Source of the DNA: Klebsiella aerogenes
GTDB taxonomy: Bacteria > Pseudomonadota > Gammaproteobacteria > Enterobacterales > Enterobacteriaceae
Reading direction: 5' to 3'
DNA: 64,000 bases
NCBI GenBank assembly: GCA_029027985.1
Contig: CP119076.1
Span: 3,284,422-3,348,421, forward strand
Position 1 is the first letter of the stretch. The number at the start of each line of letters is the position of its first letter. Shown here in pieces: positions 37,785-49,009 of this stretch. A model generated the notes under the pieces. That model was not told where the DNA came from, did no database searches, and saw nothing but the letters and a program-made list of their open reading frames with translations. The position numbers and the translations under genes are program-made.

Positions 37785-38675
37785 TTAACCCACTAGCGGC
37801 TTATTCATCAACTTTTCCAGCACCTTAAGCGGCGAATACTGTGGATTATTCATTGCACTCACCGGCAATTGGAAGGTTTGTTCCAGCATAAATTGCCCGC
37901 CCATCGCTGCGTGTGGCGTCTGATCGGAAAAGCAGACCCAGGTACTTCCCGCCGCAAAGTCTACCGCCTGCTGTACGCCGTGCTGCTGATACTCCGGCGT
38001 GCTTTTCATTTTGTCATGCAGCGCCAGCATCAGGTGATCGTAATGGCTACGTTTGCTTTTAGTGATCCCCACTGCCGATTGCAGCCAACTGGCAAGCGGC
38101 GACCACGGTTTTAGTGACGGTAAAAAACGCTCGGCGAGGGTTTCAAAATGTTCCCCGGTACGCCACAAGCGCGGCTCGCCGTGAGGATTGATATTGCAAA
38201 AAACACGCAGGATCCGATCGCCGTATACCGGGCGCGACGGGAAAGCATCGACATGCAGACGGGTATCATCTTTGCGCCAGGAAGTATTGTCACGCCAGGC
38301 GGTAATCGGGTGCAGACGTAGGCTGGTTTGCGGGCGGTACAGCGCTTCGCGGTAGCCGGGCAGCAACGCGTCGATCAGGCGTAACGTCGATTGATAGTAA
38401 CGTTCGGTCAACTGCATCACCGCTGGCATTTTCGCCGCATCCGCCACGCCTTTAATTTCGCGTTTCTCCGGCTGATAACTAATGTTCTTACGCTTCGGAG
38501 ACACCAGGTCAGTATTGAGTAATTCGAGTTCTTCGTCAGTCAGCGAAAAATCCAGATTCGGTAAATAGAGGACATTGCCCTCTTCCAGCGAGTGTTGAAT
38601 TGACGTTGGCTGCGGCGGAATATCGAGATGGGTAAAGGGTAATGTCGTAAGGGCCAGCGGACTGCTCGTGGTCAT
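37785..38675 (-). CDS. kdoO: Kdo hydroxylase (KdoO family) Fe(II)/2-oxoglutarate dioxygenase
   Basis: 296 residues from the ATG at 38675, which has AAGGAG 8 nt upstream; the frame to 38738 lacks one. It resembles the Kdo 3-hydroxylases described in Burkholderia and Yersinia, which convert an LPS inner-core Kdo residue to D-glycero-D-talo-octulosonic acid (Ko). The putative iron ligands are His141-x-Asp143 (LHVDAFPS) and a distal His255 in SDQTPHAAMGG. Ko is known from Klebsiella-group LPS, which fits. It stands alone between bssR and rimO, where I recall no equivalent in E. coli K-12. Confidence 0.8.
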   Translation of the reverse strand: MTTSSPLALTTLPFTHLDIPPQPTSIQHSLEEGNVLYLPNLDFSLTDEELELLNTDLVSPKRKNISYQPEKREIKGVADAAKMPAVMQLTERYYQSTLRLIDALLPGYREALYRPQTSLRLHPITAWRDNTSWRKDDTRLHVDAFPSRPVYGDRILRVFCNINPHGEPRLWRTGEHFETLAERFLPSLKPWSPLASWLQSAVGITKSKRSHYDHLMLALHDKMKSTPEYQQHGVQQAVDFAAGSTWVCFSDQTPHAAMGGQFMLEQTFQLPVSAMNNPQYSPLKVLEKLMNKPLVG

Positions 38676-38912
38676 TGTTATGCTCCTTGCCGCATGGATT
38701 TTATCAGTATTGACTCCGGCTGTGGGCAAGGTTACCAAAATGTTATTAAACGCAACATCAACGCAACTTAAATAACGCCTTTCACCTCAATGAGCGTCCT
38801 TTCTCGCCGTAAAGCTTTTTCATCATTCATCACGCCGTGGCTATACTCTTTTTCGCAAAGATCTGTAGAATTCCTGCCCTGACCATTCCAATAAATGAAC
38901 AATTTTTAAGCT

Positions 38913-40238
38913 ATGAGCAATGTCACGCACCAGCCGAAAATCGGCTTCGTCTCCCTGGGCTGCCCGAAAAATCTCGTGGACTCAGAACGTATTCTCACCG
39001 AACTCCGTACCGAAGGGTATGACGTGGTTCCCAGCTACGACAATGCCGATATGGTTATCGTCAATACCTGCGGCTTTATCGATAGCGCCGTACAAGAATC
39101 GCTCGAAGCGATCGGCGAAGCCTTAAAAGAAAACGGCAAAGTGATCGTGACCGGCTGCCTTGGCGCGAAAGAAGATCAGATCCGCGAAGTGCATCCGAAG
39201 GTGCTGGAAATTACCGGCCCGCATAGCTACGAGCAGGTACTGGAGCACGTCCACCACTATACGCCGAAGCCGAAGCACAACCCGTTCCTCAGCCTGGTGC
39301 CGGAACAGGGCGTCAAGCTGACGCCGCGCCACTACGCGTACTTAAAAATCTCCGAAGGCTGCAACCACCGCTGTACCTTCTGTATTATCCCGTCCATGCG
39401 CGGCGATCTGGTGAGCCGTCCGATTGGCGAAGTGCTGGCGGAAGCCAAGCGCCTGGCCGATGCCGGAGTGAAAGAACTGCTGGTGATTTCTCAGGACACT
39501 TCCGCCTACGGCGTTGACGTCAAGCACCGCACCGGTTTCCACAACGGTATGCCGGTGAAAACCAGCATGGTCAGCTTGTGCGAAGAGCTGGCGAAGCTCG
39601 GTATCTGGGTGCGTCTGCACTATGTCTATCCGTATCCGCACGTTGACGATGTGATCCCGCTGATGGCAGAAGGCAAGATCCTGCCGTATCTCGATATTCC
39701 GCTTCAGCACGCCAGCCCGCGTATCCTTAAACTGATGAAACGCCCGGGTTCCGCTGACCGCCAACTGGCGCGGATCAAACAGTGGCGCGAGATCTGCCCG
39801 GATCTGACCCTGCGTTCCACCTTTATCGTCGGCTTCCCGGGAGAAACGGAAGAAGACTTCCAGATGCTGCTCGACTTCCTGAAAGAAGCGCGCCTCGACC
39901 GCGTCGGCTGTTTCAAGTACAGCCCGGTAGAAGGCGCCACCGCCAACGAACTGGCGGATCAGGTGCCGGAAGAAGTGAAAGAAGAGCGCTGGAACCGCTT
40001 TATGCAGCTGCAACAGCAGATTTCCGCTGAGCGTCTGCAGGAAAAAGTGGGTCGCGAAATTATGGTGCTGGTCGATGAAGTCGATGAAGAAGGCGCCATT
40101 GGCCGAAGCATGGCCGATGCCCCGGAAATCGACGGCGCAGTCTACCTGAACGGCGAAACCAACGTGAAACCGGGCGACGTGCTGCGCGTGAAAGTTGAAC
40201 ACGCCGACGAATACGACCTGTGGGGCACCCGAGTCTAA
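38913..40238 (+). CDS. rimO: Ribosomal protein S12 methylthiotransferase RimO
   Basis: 441 residues. An N-terminal MTTase domain ([14 protein letters not shown] and later [16 protein letters not shown] cysteines) binds one 4Fe-4S cluster. The radical-SAM domain has CNHRCTFC for the second. A C-terminal TRAM domain binds S12. It methylthiolates Asp88 of ribosomal protein S12. ATG at 38913. Followed by two REP elements. Confidence 0.97.
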   Translation: MSNVTHQPKIGFVSLGCPKNLVDSERILTELRTEGYDVVPSYDNADMVIVNTCGFIDSAVQESLEAIGEALKENGKVIVTGCLGAKEDQIREVHPKVLEITGPHSYEQVLEHVHHYTPKPKHNPFLSLVPEQGVKLTPRHYAYLKISEGCNHRCTFCIIPSMRGDLVSRPIGEVLAEAKRLADAGVKELLVISQDTSAYGVDVKHRTGFHNGMPVKTSMVSLCEELAKLGIWVRLHYVYPYPHVDDVIPLMAEGKILPYLDIPLQHASPRILKLMKRPGSADRQLARIKQWREICPDLTLRSTFIVGFPGETEEDFQMLLDFLKEARLDRVGCFKYSPVEGATANELADQVPEEVKEERWNRFMQLQQQISAERLQEKVGREIMVLVDEVDEEGAIGRSMADAPEIDGAVYLNGETNVKPGDVLRVKVEHADEYDLWGTRV

Positions 40239-40246
40239 TTCGGTTT

Positions 40247-40280
40247 CCCGGATAGCGGCCTCCGCCTTATCCGGGCTACC
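40247..40280. repeat. REP element 1 downstream of rimO
   Basis: CCCGGATAGCGGC...GCCTTATCCGGG palindrome, the classical Klebsiella/Enterobacter REP pattern, ending GGGCTACC. Confidence 0.8.
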
Positions 40281-40348
40281 CCGTTGCGTCGTTTTGTGTC
40301 TATCATACCGCTGAAAACCGTAGCCTAGCCAAGCACGGGCTGGGAAAA

Positions 40349-40382
40349 CCCGGATAGCGGCTTGCGCCTTATCCGGGCTACC
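40349..40382. repeat. REP element 2 downstream of rimO
   Basis: Second near-identical copy in the same orientation, 102 bp after the first; the loop differs (TTG for CTC). It lies 18 bp from the gsiD stop. Confidence 0.8.
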
Positions 40383-40399
40383 AACCAACGTAACCCCCG

Positions 40400-41311
<912 letters not shown>

Positions 41312-41312
41312 C

Positions 41313-42233
41313 TTACTTGTACCTGATAGCCGGGTTAATGGCGGCATACAGCACATCCACCACTAAGTTGATAAGAATGAACTCCAGCGAGAACAGCAGC
41401 ACTTCCGCCTGGATCACCGGGTAGTCGCGCATCTCCACCGAATCGACCAGCAGGCGCCCGAGCCCAGGCCAGTTGAAGACCTTTTCCACCACGATGGAAC
41501 CGCCAAGCAGAAAACCGAACTGCAACCCCATCATGGTCACTACCGGGATCATCGCATTGCGCAGACCATGCTTCAGCACCACCAGCGTTTCGCTGACCCC
41601 TTTGGCCCGCGCGGTACGCATGTAGTCTTCATGCAGCACATCGACGAACGACGCGCGGGTAAAGCGCGCCATCACCGACGCCACCGCCGCGCCGAGCGTC
41701 ACCGACGGCAGAATATAGTGCCGCCAACTGTCGGCGCCGACCGTCGGCAACCAGCCCAGCTCCACGGAAAAGACCTGCATCAGCAGCATACCGAGCGCGA
41801 ACGCCGGGAAGGAGATCCCGGTCACCGCCAGCGCCATCCCCAACCGATCCGGCCAGCGATTGCGCCACACCGCCGCGGCAATGCCCGCCGCCATGCCGAA
41901 CAAAACCGCCCAGGTCATACTGGCCAGCGTCAGCCACAGCGTCGGCATAAAGCGGCTGGCAATTTCGCTGGTCACCGGGCGACGCGAAGCCATCGAGGTG
42001 CCGAAATCCCCCTGCAACACATTGGTAATGTAGTGCCAGAACTGTACGTGCAGCGGCTGATCGAGCCCCAGTTGCTGACGCACCATCGCCACCACCTGCG
42101 CATCGGCTTCCGGCCCGGCAATCAACCGCGCCGGGTCGCCCGGCAGCATATGCACAAACAGGAACACCAGCACCGCGACGATCAGCAGCGTCGGAATCAA
42201 CCCCAGCAGGCGTTTAATCACATAATTCAGCAT
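41313..42233 (-). CDS. gsiC: Glutathione ABC transporter permease GsiC
   Basis: 306 residues, DppB/OppB-type permease: N-terminal helix [20 protein letters not shown], a [14 protein letters not shown] motif and the EAA loop [20 protein letters not shown]. Forms the glutathione channel with GsiD. Translationally coupled to gsiD. Confidence 0.95.
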   Translation of the reverse strand: MLNYVIKRLLGLIPTLLIVAVLVFLFVHMLPGDPARLIAGPEADAQVVAMVRQQLGLDQPLHVQFWHYITNVLQGDFGTSMASRRPVTSEIASRFMPTLWLTLASMTWAVLFGMAAGIAAAVWRNRWPDRLGMALAVTGISFPAFALGMLLMQVFSVELGWLPTVGADSWRHYILPSVTLGAAVASVMARFTRASFVDVLHEDYMRTARAKGVSETLVVLKHGLRNAMIPVVTMMGLQFGFLLGGSIVVEKVFNWPGLGRLLVDSVEMRDYPVIQAEVLLFSLEFILINLVVDVLYAAINPAIRYK

Positions 42234-42279
42234 CGTCCCCTCCCAAAGAGGGAGAGGGAATGCGTGAAGATTAACGCGC

Positions 42280-43821
42280 TCACTGCGTCAGATCCGCCTG
42301 CTCGAAGCTAAACCCGGTATCCGGTTGAATATAGAAACCGGTCAGATTTTTGCTATGCGCGGAGACCAGTTTCTCCACTACCAGCGGCACCCACGGCGAC
42401 TCTTGCCAGATAATGTCCTGCGCCGCTTTGTACAACCGCGTTTTCTCTTTGCTATCCGTGGTTTTCAGCGCGTCACTCAGATCCTTATCGACCTGCGGAT
42501 TGCTGTAAAACGCGGTGTTAAACAGAGTCGGCGGCCAGTTCTGCGAGGCGAACAGCGGCGACAGCGCCCAGTCGGCTTCGCCGGTGGAGGCCGACCAGCC
42601 GGTATAGAACATCCGCACCCCGCTCTCTTTCTGCCCCTTCCCTTCGACCTGCGCCGCGCGCTGTCCGGCATCCATCGCCGTCACCTGCGCTTTAATGCCC
42701 ACCTGCGCCAGTTGCTGCTGGGTAAACTGCAGCACTTTCTGCGCGGTGCTGTGGTTGTGCGACGACCACAGCGTGGTGCTAAAACCATTCGGGAATCCGG
42801 CCTCTTTCAGCAGCTCGCGGGCTTTCGCCGGATCGTACGGCCACGCGGGGTAGGTCTGGGCATAGGCGATCGACGGTGGCACGACGCCGGTCGCCGGCGT
42901 GGCGTATCCGGCGAAAGCGACTTTCACCAGCGCCTGGCGGTTAATCGCATAGTTAATGGCTTCACGCACTTTTGGGTTATCGAACGGCTTCTGCGTCACG
43001 TTCATGCTGATGTAACGCTGCATGATTGACGGACTGGCCACCAGCTCCAGCTTGCTGTTTTTGGCTAACAACGGCGCCTGTTCGTAGGGGATCGGGAAAG
43101 CGAACTGCGCCTCGCCGGTCTGCAACATCGCCGCGCGAGTGTTGTTATCGACCACCGGACGCCAGGTGATGGAATCAAGCTTCGGCAGCCCCGGCTGCCA
43201 GTAGCCGTCAAATTTGCTGACTTTGACAAAATCGGTCGGGTTCCAGGTATCGAGCTTATATGGCCCGGTTCCCACCGGATGGAAGCCGATGTCCTTGCCG
43301 TATTTCTTCAGCGCCGCCGGAGAAATCATCGCCGTCGCCGGATGGGCGAGAATATTGATAAACGCCGAGAACGGCTGCTTGAGGGTGATCTTAACCGTCG
43401 TCGGATCCACGGCCTCAGTGCTGGCGATATCCTTATACAGGTTATAGCGCTTGAGATGGTTGTCCGGATTGCTGGCGCGGTCGAGGTTCGCTTTCACCGC
43501 CTCGGCGTTGAAGTCGGTGCCGTCCTGGAATTTCACTCCGCTGTGTAGCTTGATGGTATACACCAGCCCGTCCGCCGACACGGTATAGCTCTCCGCCAGC
43601 ACATTTTGTAGTTTCATCTCTTTATCAAGGCCGAACAGGCCTTGATAAAACGACTTCGCCACCGCCTGCGATAGCGTATCGTTGGCGTCATAGGGATCAA
43701 GAGTAGTGAAGTTAGAACCAACCGCCACCACGACATCTTTGGCGGCAAAAGCCGGCGTGGCCGCCAGCGCCGAGGCAATTCCCAGCGCCAGCAACCATTT
43801 GCGTGAAACAGATTGAGTCAT
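42280..43821 (-). CDS. gsiB: Glutathione-binding periplasmic protein GsiB
   Basis: 513 residues from the ATG at 43821, with CAGGAG upstream. Signal peptide ends ATPAFA; the mature start [20 protein letters not shown] and [14 protein letters not shown] late segments place it in solute-binding family 5 with DppA/OppA. Imports glutathione, including its oxidised conjugates, with GsiACD. Confidence 0.95.
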   Translation of the reverse strand: MTQSVSRKWLLALGIASALAATPAFAAKDVVVAVGSNFTTLDPYDANDTLSQAVAKSFYQGLFGLDKEMKLQNVLAESYTVSADGLVYTIKLHSGVKFQDGTDFNAEAVKANLDRASNPDNHLKRYNLYKDIASTEAVDPTTVKITLKQPFSAFINILAHPATAMISPAALKKYGKDIGFHPVGTGPYKLDTWNPTDFVKVSKFDGYWQPGLPKLDSITWRPVVDNNTRAAMLQTGEAQFAFPIPYEQAPLLAKNSKLELVASPSIMQRYISMNVTQKPFDNPKVREAINYAINRQALVKVAFAGYATPATGVVPPSIAYAQTYPAWPYDPAKARELLKEAGFPNGFSTTLWSSHNHSTAQKVLQFTQQQLAQVGIKAQVTAMDAGQRAAQVEGKGQKESGVRMFYTGWSASTGEADWALSPLFASQNWPPTLFNTAFYSNPQVDKDLSDALKTTDSKEKTRLYKAAQDIIWQESPWVPLVVEKLVSAHSKNLTGFYIQPDTGFSFEQADLTQ

Positions 43822-43851
43822 GTTGTGCTCCTGCAAGCGTGCGTTATGTTG

Positions 43852-45702
43852 TTATCGGCTCAGTACATCGGCGGATTCCCTGGCGACATAGTGCCCCGGT
43901 TCCACCTGCTGTAATGGCGCGTTGTCGACCTCTTCTCCCCGTTTAAAAATATTCCCCGGCAGCTCGTCGGAAAGCAGTACGCGCTGCGGCTGACGATGCG
44001 CCGGGTCGGCGACCGGCACGGCCGCCATCAGTTTACGGGTATAAGGATGCTGCGGGTTTTCAAACACGGCGCGACGCGGGCCGATCTCGACGATCCGCCC
44101 GCGGTACATCACCGCCACGCGGTGGCTGATGCGCTCCACCACCGCCATGTCATGTGAAATAAACAGAAAAGCGATCCCCATCTCGCGCTGCAGATCGAGC
44201 AGCAGATTGATAATCTGCGCGCGAATCGACACATCCAGCGCCGACACGGACTCATCGGCTATCACCACTTTCGGGTTGAGCGCCAGCGCGCGGGCGATGC
44301 AAATACGCTGGCGCTGGCCGCCGGAAAATTCATGCGGATAACGCCACGCGTGCTCTGCTTCCAGTCCGACGCGCTGCAATAGCCAGGCAACGCGCTCGCG
44401 GGCCGCCTCGCCCTCCAGCAGGCCGTGTACGCGCAGCGGCTCCATAATCGAATATCCCACGGTCTGGCGCGGATCGAGCGAGGCGTAGGGATCCTGGAAA
44501 ATAAACTGAATATCGCGGCGCAGCGCCTGCAGCTTGCCGCCGGAAAGCGCGTCGATACGCCGGCCGTTAAAGGTAATACTGCCGCCCTGCGCCTCAACCA
44601 ACCGCAGTAGCGCCCGTCCGGTGGTGGATTTGCCGCAGCCGGACTCGCCGACCAGCGACAGCGTCTCGCCGGGCCATAAATCGAAACTCACTTTCTCCAC
44701 CGCATGCACTTCGCGGGTGATGCGATTGAGAATGCCGCTGCGGATCGGGAAACGCGCCACCAGGTCGCGCACCTGCAAAATCGGCTTGCTAGCCACCACG
44801 GTATTCTGCTCCTGCAACGGGGCGGCGCTATCGTTGAACAGTGGAAAGCGGCGCGGTAAATCACTGCCGCGCATCGAGCCCAGTTTTGGTACCGCCGCCA
44901 GCAGCGCCTGGGTATAGGGGTGCTGCGGGGCGCGGAAAATATCCGCCACCGGCCCGCTTTCCACCGCTTCGCCGCGATACATCACCAGTACCCGGTCGGC
45001 GATTTCCGCCACCACGCCCATATCGTGAGTGATAAAGATCACCCCCATCGCCATCTCTTTTTGCAATGCGGCGATCAGCTGCAGGATTTGCGCCTGAATC
45101 GTGACATCCAGCGCCGTTGTCGGTTCGTCGGCGATCAACACCGCCGGTCGGCACGACAGCGCCATCGCGATCATCACCCGCTGGCGCATGCCGCCGGAAA
45201 GCTGGTGCGGGTAGCGCGACAGCATCGATTCCGCTTCCGGAATGCGCACCCGCTCAAGCGTCTTCTTTGCTTCGCGCAGCGCCTCATCGCGCCGTAGCCC
45301 CTGATGCAGGCGGATGGACTCGGCAATCTGTTCGCCAACGGTGAACACCGGATTCAGCGAGGTCATCGGCTCCTGGAAAATCATCGCGATGTCCGCACCG
45401 CGCACCTTGCGCATCTGCGCCGTGGTTTGCGCATTGATGTCGATAACCTGACGGTTACGTCGGCGCAGCAGCGCTTCGCTATTAACGTCGCTGACCGCGT
45501 CGTCAAGCAGACGCATCAGCGCCAGCGCGGTGACCGACTTGCCGGAGCCGGACTCGCCGACGATCGCCAGCGTCTCGCCGCGACGCAGGCTAAACGACAG
45601 GTTGCGCACCGCGGAAACGCGCTGCCGCTGCTGACTAAAGGCGACGTTGAGATCGCGCACTACCAGCACATCATCTTCATCAATTTCATGACTTTGCGGC
45701 AA
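43852..45702 (-). CDS. gsiA: Glutathione ABC transporter ATPase GsiA (duplicated)
   Basis: 616 residues containing two OppD/OppF-type ATPase halves in one chain. The first half has Walker [17 protein letters not shown] and [11 protein letters not shown]; the second has [16 protein letters not shown] and [11 protein letters not shown]. Energises glutathione uptake. Ahead lies iaaA, 39 bp away. Confidence 0.95.
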   Translation of the reverse strand: MPQSHEIDEDDVLVVRDLNVAFSQQRQRVSAVRNLSFSLRRGETLAIVGESGSGKSVTALALMRLLDDAVSDVNSEALLRRRNRQVIDINAQTTAQMRKVRGADIAMIFQEPMTSLNPVFTVGEQIAESIRLHQGLRRDEALREAKKTLERVRIPEAESMLSRYPHQLSGGMRQRVMIAMALSCRPAVLIADEPTTALDVTIQAQILQLIAALQKEMAMGVIFITHDMGVVAEIADRVLVMYRGEAVESGPVADIFRAPQHPYTQALLAAVPKLGSMRGSDLPRRFPLFNDSAAPLQEQNTVVASKPILQVRDLVARFPIRSGILNRITREVHAVEKVSFDLWPGETLSLVGESGCGKSTTGRALLRLVEAQGGSITFNGRRIDALSGGKLQALRRDIQFIFQDPYASLDPRQTVGYSIMEPLRVHGLLEGEAARERVAWLLQRVGLEAEHAWRYPHEFSGGQRQRICIARALALNPKVVIADESVSALDVSIRAQIINLLLDLQREMGIAFLFISHDMAVVERISHRVAVMYRGRIVEIGPRRAVFENPQHPYTRKLMAAVPVADPAHRQPQRVLLSDELPGNIFKRGEEVDNAPLQQVEPGHYVARESADVLSR

Positions 45703-45741
45703 ACTCGTTTCCCCTTCTAAAATAACCCTAATGACCAGGCT

Positions 45742-46683
45742 TTATTCTTTATAAATGCCAATCGTGGGCGTATCGCCCGCATAGCACCACGCCCGATACA
45801 TGCCTTCGCTATTGAACGGCAGCACCACGTTGCCCTCGCGGTCGATGGCGATAAGCCCGCCGCTGCCGCCAAGCGCCGGCAGTTTTTCCTGTACCACGCG
45901 CTCGCAGGCTTCAAACAGGCTCAGGTTGCCGTACTCCATCAGCGCCGAAATATCGTAAGCAGCCAGCGTACGCATGAAGACTTCGCCCGTACCGGTGCAG
46001 GAAACCGCGACGCTGGCGTTATTGGCATAGCAGCCCGCCCCCGGCAGCGGACTGTCGCCGACGCGGCCGGGCAGCTTATTGGTCATCCCGCCGGTAGAGG
46101 TCGCCGCCGCCAGGTTGCCAGCGAGATCCAGCGCCACCGCGCCGACGGTGCCCATTTTGTTGCGTTCGTCGAGCGGCGCGGCATGATGGTCGAGGGTAAT
46201 CTCTCCCCCCGCTTTCGCCTGTTGCAGCTGCAGCAGGCGCTCAGTAGTGGAAAACAGTTCGTTCTCCACCAACTCCATCCCGCGCGAGGTGGCGAATTTT
46301 TCCGCCCCTTCGCCGATCAACAGCACGTGCGGGCTTTCTTCCAGCACCAGGCGCGCCGCCAGCACCGGGTTACGTAGGTGTTTCACCCCGGCCACCGCAC
46401 CAGCCTGCAGGCTATAGCCATCCATCACGCAGGCATCCAGTTCATGGGTTTGATCGTGGGTAAACACCGAGCCAATCCCGGCGTTAAACAGCGGGCACTC
46501 TTCAAGCTGGCGCACCGCCTCGGTTACCGCGTCCAGCGCGCTGGCCCCGGCAGCCAACATTTTTTGCCCGCTATCTACAATGGCCGACAGCGCCGCCACG
46601 TATTCGCGCTCGCGTTCCGGCGTCATCTGCGCACGGGTTATCGCCCCCGCGCCGCCGTGGATTGCTATCACCGCCTTAGCCAT
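45742..46683 (-). CDS. iaaA: Isoaspartyl peptidase / L-asparaginase IaaA
   Basis: 313 residues, Ntn-hydrolase that cleaves itself before Thr179 (MGTVGAVALD) to give alpha and beta subunits; Thr179 becomes the nucleophile. Hydrolyses isoaspartyl dipeptides and asparagine. First gene of the iaaA-gsiABCD unit, consistent with degradation of gamma- or beta-linked peptides along with glutathione import. Confidence 0.95.
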   Translation of the reverse strand: MAKAVIAIHGGAGAITRAQMTPEREREYVAALSAIVDSGQKMLAAGASALDAVTEAVRQLEECPLFNAGIGSVFTHDQTHELDACVMDGYSLQAGAVAGVKHLRNPVLAARLVLEESPHVLLIGEGAEKFATSRGMELVENELFSTTERLLQLQQAKAGGEITLDHHAAPLDERNKMGTVGAVALDLAGNLAAATSTGGMTNKLPGRVGDSPLPGAGCYANNASVAVSCTGTGEVFMRTLAAYDISALMEYGNLSLFEACERVVQEKLPALGGSGGLIAIDREGNVVLPFNSEGMYRAWCYAGDTPTIGIYKE

Positions 46684-46718
46684 TCGATCTTTCCTTTGCC
46701 ATAAACTGTATAGATATC

Positions 46719-46724
46719 ATTATA
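46719..46724 (-). promoter_or_regulatory. Candidate -10 of the iaaA-gsi operon
   Basis: A consensus TATAAT lies on the minus strand 36-41 nt upstream of the iaaA ATG, in an AT-rich gap; I see no good -35 at standard spacing. Confidence 0.35.
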
Positions 46725-46862
46725 CTGATTAACCTTTTATACATTTTTTGAATATAGAAAGAGCGTCCGACGATGTAAAGCCTCGTACCCAGGTGGCATA
46801 CAGTCGACGGCGCTTTTCTGCCATAATAGGCGTTTTCGACGTTTTGCCAGCAGGAGTAACCC

Positions 46863-48098
46863 ATGGATTTTACCGCCGGACTGATGCCGCTCGACACAGC
46901 CCTGACTCAGATGCTCGACCGTATTTCGCCGCTGCAGGCAGTGGAGACCCTACCGCTGCTGCAGGCCTTTTCGCGCGTGACTGCCCATGATCTCATTTCG
47001 CCGCTGGATGTGCCCGGCTTTGATAACTCGGCGATGGACGGCTACGCCGTGCGTCTGGCCGATCTCACCGATGCCGCGGCGCTGCCGGTCGCCGGTAAGG
47101 CTTTTGCCGGTCAACCGTTCCACGACGCCTGGCCTGCGGGCACCTGTATTCGCATTATGACCGGCGCGCCGGTGCCGAACGGCTGCGATGCCGTTGTCAT
47201 GCAGGAAGAAACTGAACAAACCGATAGCGGCGTGCGCTTTATCGCGCCGGTGAAAGCCGGGCAAAATATTCGCCACCGCGGGGAAGATATCGCCAACGGC
47301 GCCGTGGTATTCCCGGCGGGGACCCGCCTCACCGTCGCTGAACTGCCGGTGCTGGCATCGCTAGGTATCGCTGAAGTCGAGGTGATACGTAAAATCCGCG
47401 TCGCGGTCTTCTCCACCGGCGATGAACTCCAGTTGCCCGGTCAAGCGCTCGGCGACGGCCAGATTTACGATACCAACCGCCTGGCGGTGCATTTAATGCT
47501 TGAGCAGTTGGGCTGCGAGGTGATCAACCTCGGCATTATCCCTGACGATCCGGCGAAGCTACGTGAAGCCTTTATCGCCGCCGACCAACAGGCCGATGTG
47601 GTGATTAGCTCCGGCGGCGTCTCCGTTGGCGAAGCCGATTACACCAAAACGATCCTCGAAGAGCTGGGCGAGATCGGTTTCTGGAAGCTGGCGATTAAGC
47701 CGGGTAAACCGTTCGCCTTCGGCAAGCTCAGCAATAGCTGGTTCTGCGGCCTGCCAGGCAACCCGGTTTCCGCTACCTTAACTTTCTATCAGCTGGTGCA
47801 GCCGTTGCTGGCGAAACTCTCCGGCAACCATAGCCAAACCCAGCCGATGCGTCTACGCGTGCGCGCCGCCAGTCGGTTGAAAAAATCGCCGGGTCGTCTC
47901 GACTTCCAGCGCGGCGTATTGCAGCGCAACCCGGAAGGCGAACTGGTGGTCAACACCACCGGCCATCAGGGTTCGCACATTTTCAGTTCATTCAGTCTCG
48001 GCAACTGCTTTATCGTGCTGGAGCGCGAACGCGGCAACGTTGAAGCGGGCGAATGGGTCGAAGTCGAACCCTTTAATCATCTGTTTGGGGGGCTGTAA
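46863..48098 (+). CDS. moeA: Molybdopterin molybdenumtransferase MoeA
   Basis: 411 residues. Inserts molybdate into adenylylated molybdopterin to make Moco. Characteristic segments: [55 protein letters not shown] and GLPGNPVSA. Its stop overlaps the moeB ATG (TAATG). Divergent from iaaA. Confidence 0.96.
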   Translation: MDFTAGLMPLDTALTQMLDRISPLQAVETLPLLQAFSRVTAHDLISPLDVPGFDNSAMDGYAVRLADLTDAAALPVAGKAFAGQPFHDAWPAGTCIRIMTGAPVPNGCDAVVMQEETEQTDSGVRFIAPVKAGQNIRHRGEDIANGAVVFPAGTRLTVAELPVLASLGIAEVEVIRKIRVAVFSTGDELQLPGQALGDGQIYDTNRLAVHLMLEQLGCEVINLGIIPDDPAKLREAFIAADQQADVVISSGGVSVGEADYTKTILEELGEIGFWKLAIKPGKPFAFGKLSNSWFCGLPGNPVSATLTFYQLVQPLLAKLSGNHSQTQPMRLRVRAASRLKKSPGRLDFQRGVLQRNPEGELVVNTTGHQGSHIFSSFSLGNCFIVLERERGNVEAGEWVEVEPFNHLFGGL

Positions 48099-48853
48099 TG
48101 GCCGTTGAGCTGAACGACGAAGAGATGCTGCGCTACAACCGGCAAATCATACTGCGCGGTTTTGACTTCGACGGCCAGGAGCGGTTAAAAGCCGCTCGCG
48201 TGCTGGTAGTCGGCCTCGGCGGGCTCGGCTGCGCCGCCGCTCAGTATCTGGCGGCTGCCGGGGTCGGCCAGCTCACCCTGTTGGATTTCGATACCGTCTC
48301 GCTATCGAATCTGCAACGTCAGACGCTGCATAGCGATGCCACCATTGGTCAGCCGAAGGTGGACTCTGCCCGCGACGCGCTGGCGCGCATCAACCCGCAC
48401 GTCGGGATCGCGACGATCAATGCGCAGCTCGACGACACAGCGCTGGCAGCGCAGATTGCCGATCACGATCTGGTGCTCGACTGTACCGACAACGTCACTA
48501 TTCGCAACCAGCTCAACGCCGGTTGCTTCCAGCATAAAACCCCGCTGGTCTCCGGCGCGGCGATTCGCATGGAAGGGCAAATCAGCGTCTTCACCTATCA
48601 GGAAGGCGCCCCATGCTACCGCTGCCTGAGCCGCCTGTTCGGCGAAAACGCCCTCACCTGCGTCGAAGCCGGGGTGATGGCGCCGCTGGTCGGCACCATC
48701 GGTTCGCTGCAGGCCATGGAGGCGATTAAGCTGCTGACTGGCTATGGCACCCCAGCCGCCGGGAAAATAGTGATGTATGACGCGATGACCTGCCAGTTCC
48801 GCGACATGAAGCTGATGCGCCATCCGCAGTGCGAGGTGTGCGGCACGCGCTAA
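48098..48853 (+). CDS. moeB: Molybdopterin-synthase adenylyltransferase MoeB
   Basis: 251 residues, ThiF/E1-like enzyme that adenylates the C-terminus of MoaD. ATP loop VVGLGGLGCAAAQYLAAAG, and zinc-binding pairs CYRC and CEVC. Coupled to moeA. In E. coli fsaA lies next, but here pflE follows after 156 bp. Confidence 0.96.
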   Translation: MAVELNDEEMLRYNRQIILRGFDFDGQERLKAARVLVVGLGGLGCAAAQYLAAAGVGQLTLLDFDTVSLSNLQRQTLHSDATIGQPKVDSARDALARINPHVGIATINAQLDDTALAAQIADHDLVLDCTDNVTIRNQLNAGCFQHKTPLVSGAAIRMEGQISVFTYQEGAPCYRCLSRLFGENALTCVEAGVMAPLVGTIGSLQAMEAIKLLTGYGTPAAGKIVMYDAMTCQFRDMKLMRHPQCEVCGTR

Positions 48854-48940
48854 ATCTCAATCACCGGCGGTCCTGGTCGCCGGTCATTTTGTGACCTGAT
48901 TCGTTATTTTCTTCCCCGTCGTTCTTACCCACACTGCTTG

Positions 48941-48954
48941 TTGATTTGCATCAA
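48941..48954 (+). promoter_or_regulatory. Perfect FNR box upstream of pflE
   Basis: TTGATTTGCATCAA matches the FNR consensus TTGATnnnnATCAA at every defined base. Its centre (48947.5) lies 41.5 bp before a predicted start at 48989, whose -10 would be TTTAAT at 48977-48982: the geometry of a class II anaerobic activator promoter. Confidence 0.8.
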
Positions 48955-48955
48955 G

Positions 48956-48977
48956 ATAACTTTCATTCGAAAGTTAT
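48956..48977 (+). promoter_or_regulatory. Operator-like inverted repeat (site A) in the pflE promoter
   Basis: ATAACTTTC and GAAAGTTAT flank ATTC, a perfect 9-bp inverted repeat with centre TTCGAA offset. It fills the space between the FNR box and the -10 element, where a bound repressor would block RNA polymerase. The core CTTTCATTCGAAAG recurs upstream of ybiV and ybiU. Confidence 0.7.
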
Positions 48978-49009
48978 TTAATCTTCGTATGCAAATATGA
49001 GGGTAAGTC

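Noticed and set aside
39342-40388. 348-codon minus frame opposite rimO
   Set aside because: Its start lies in the REP elements and the rest mirrors rimO; the repeated segments at its N-terminus are translated REP sequence.
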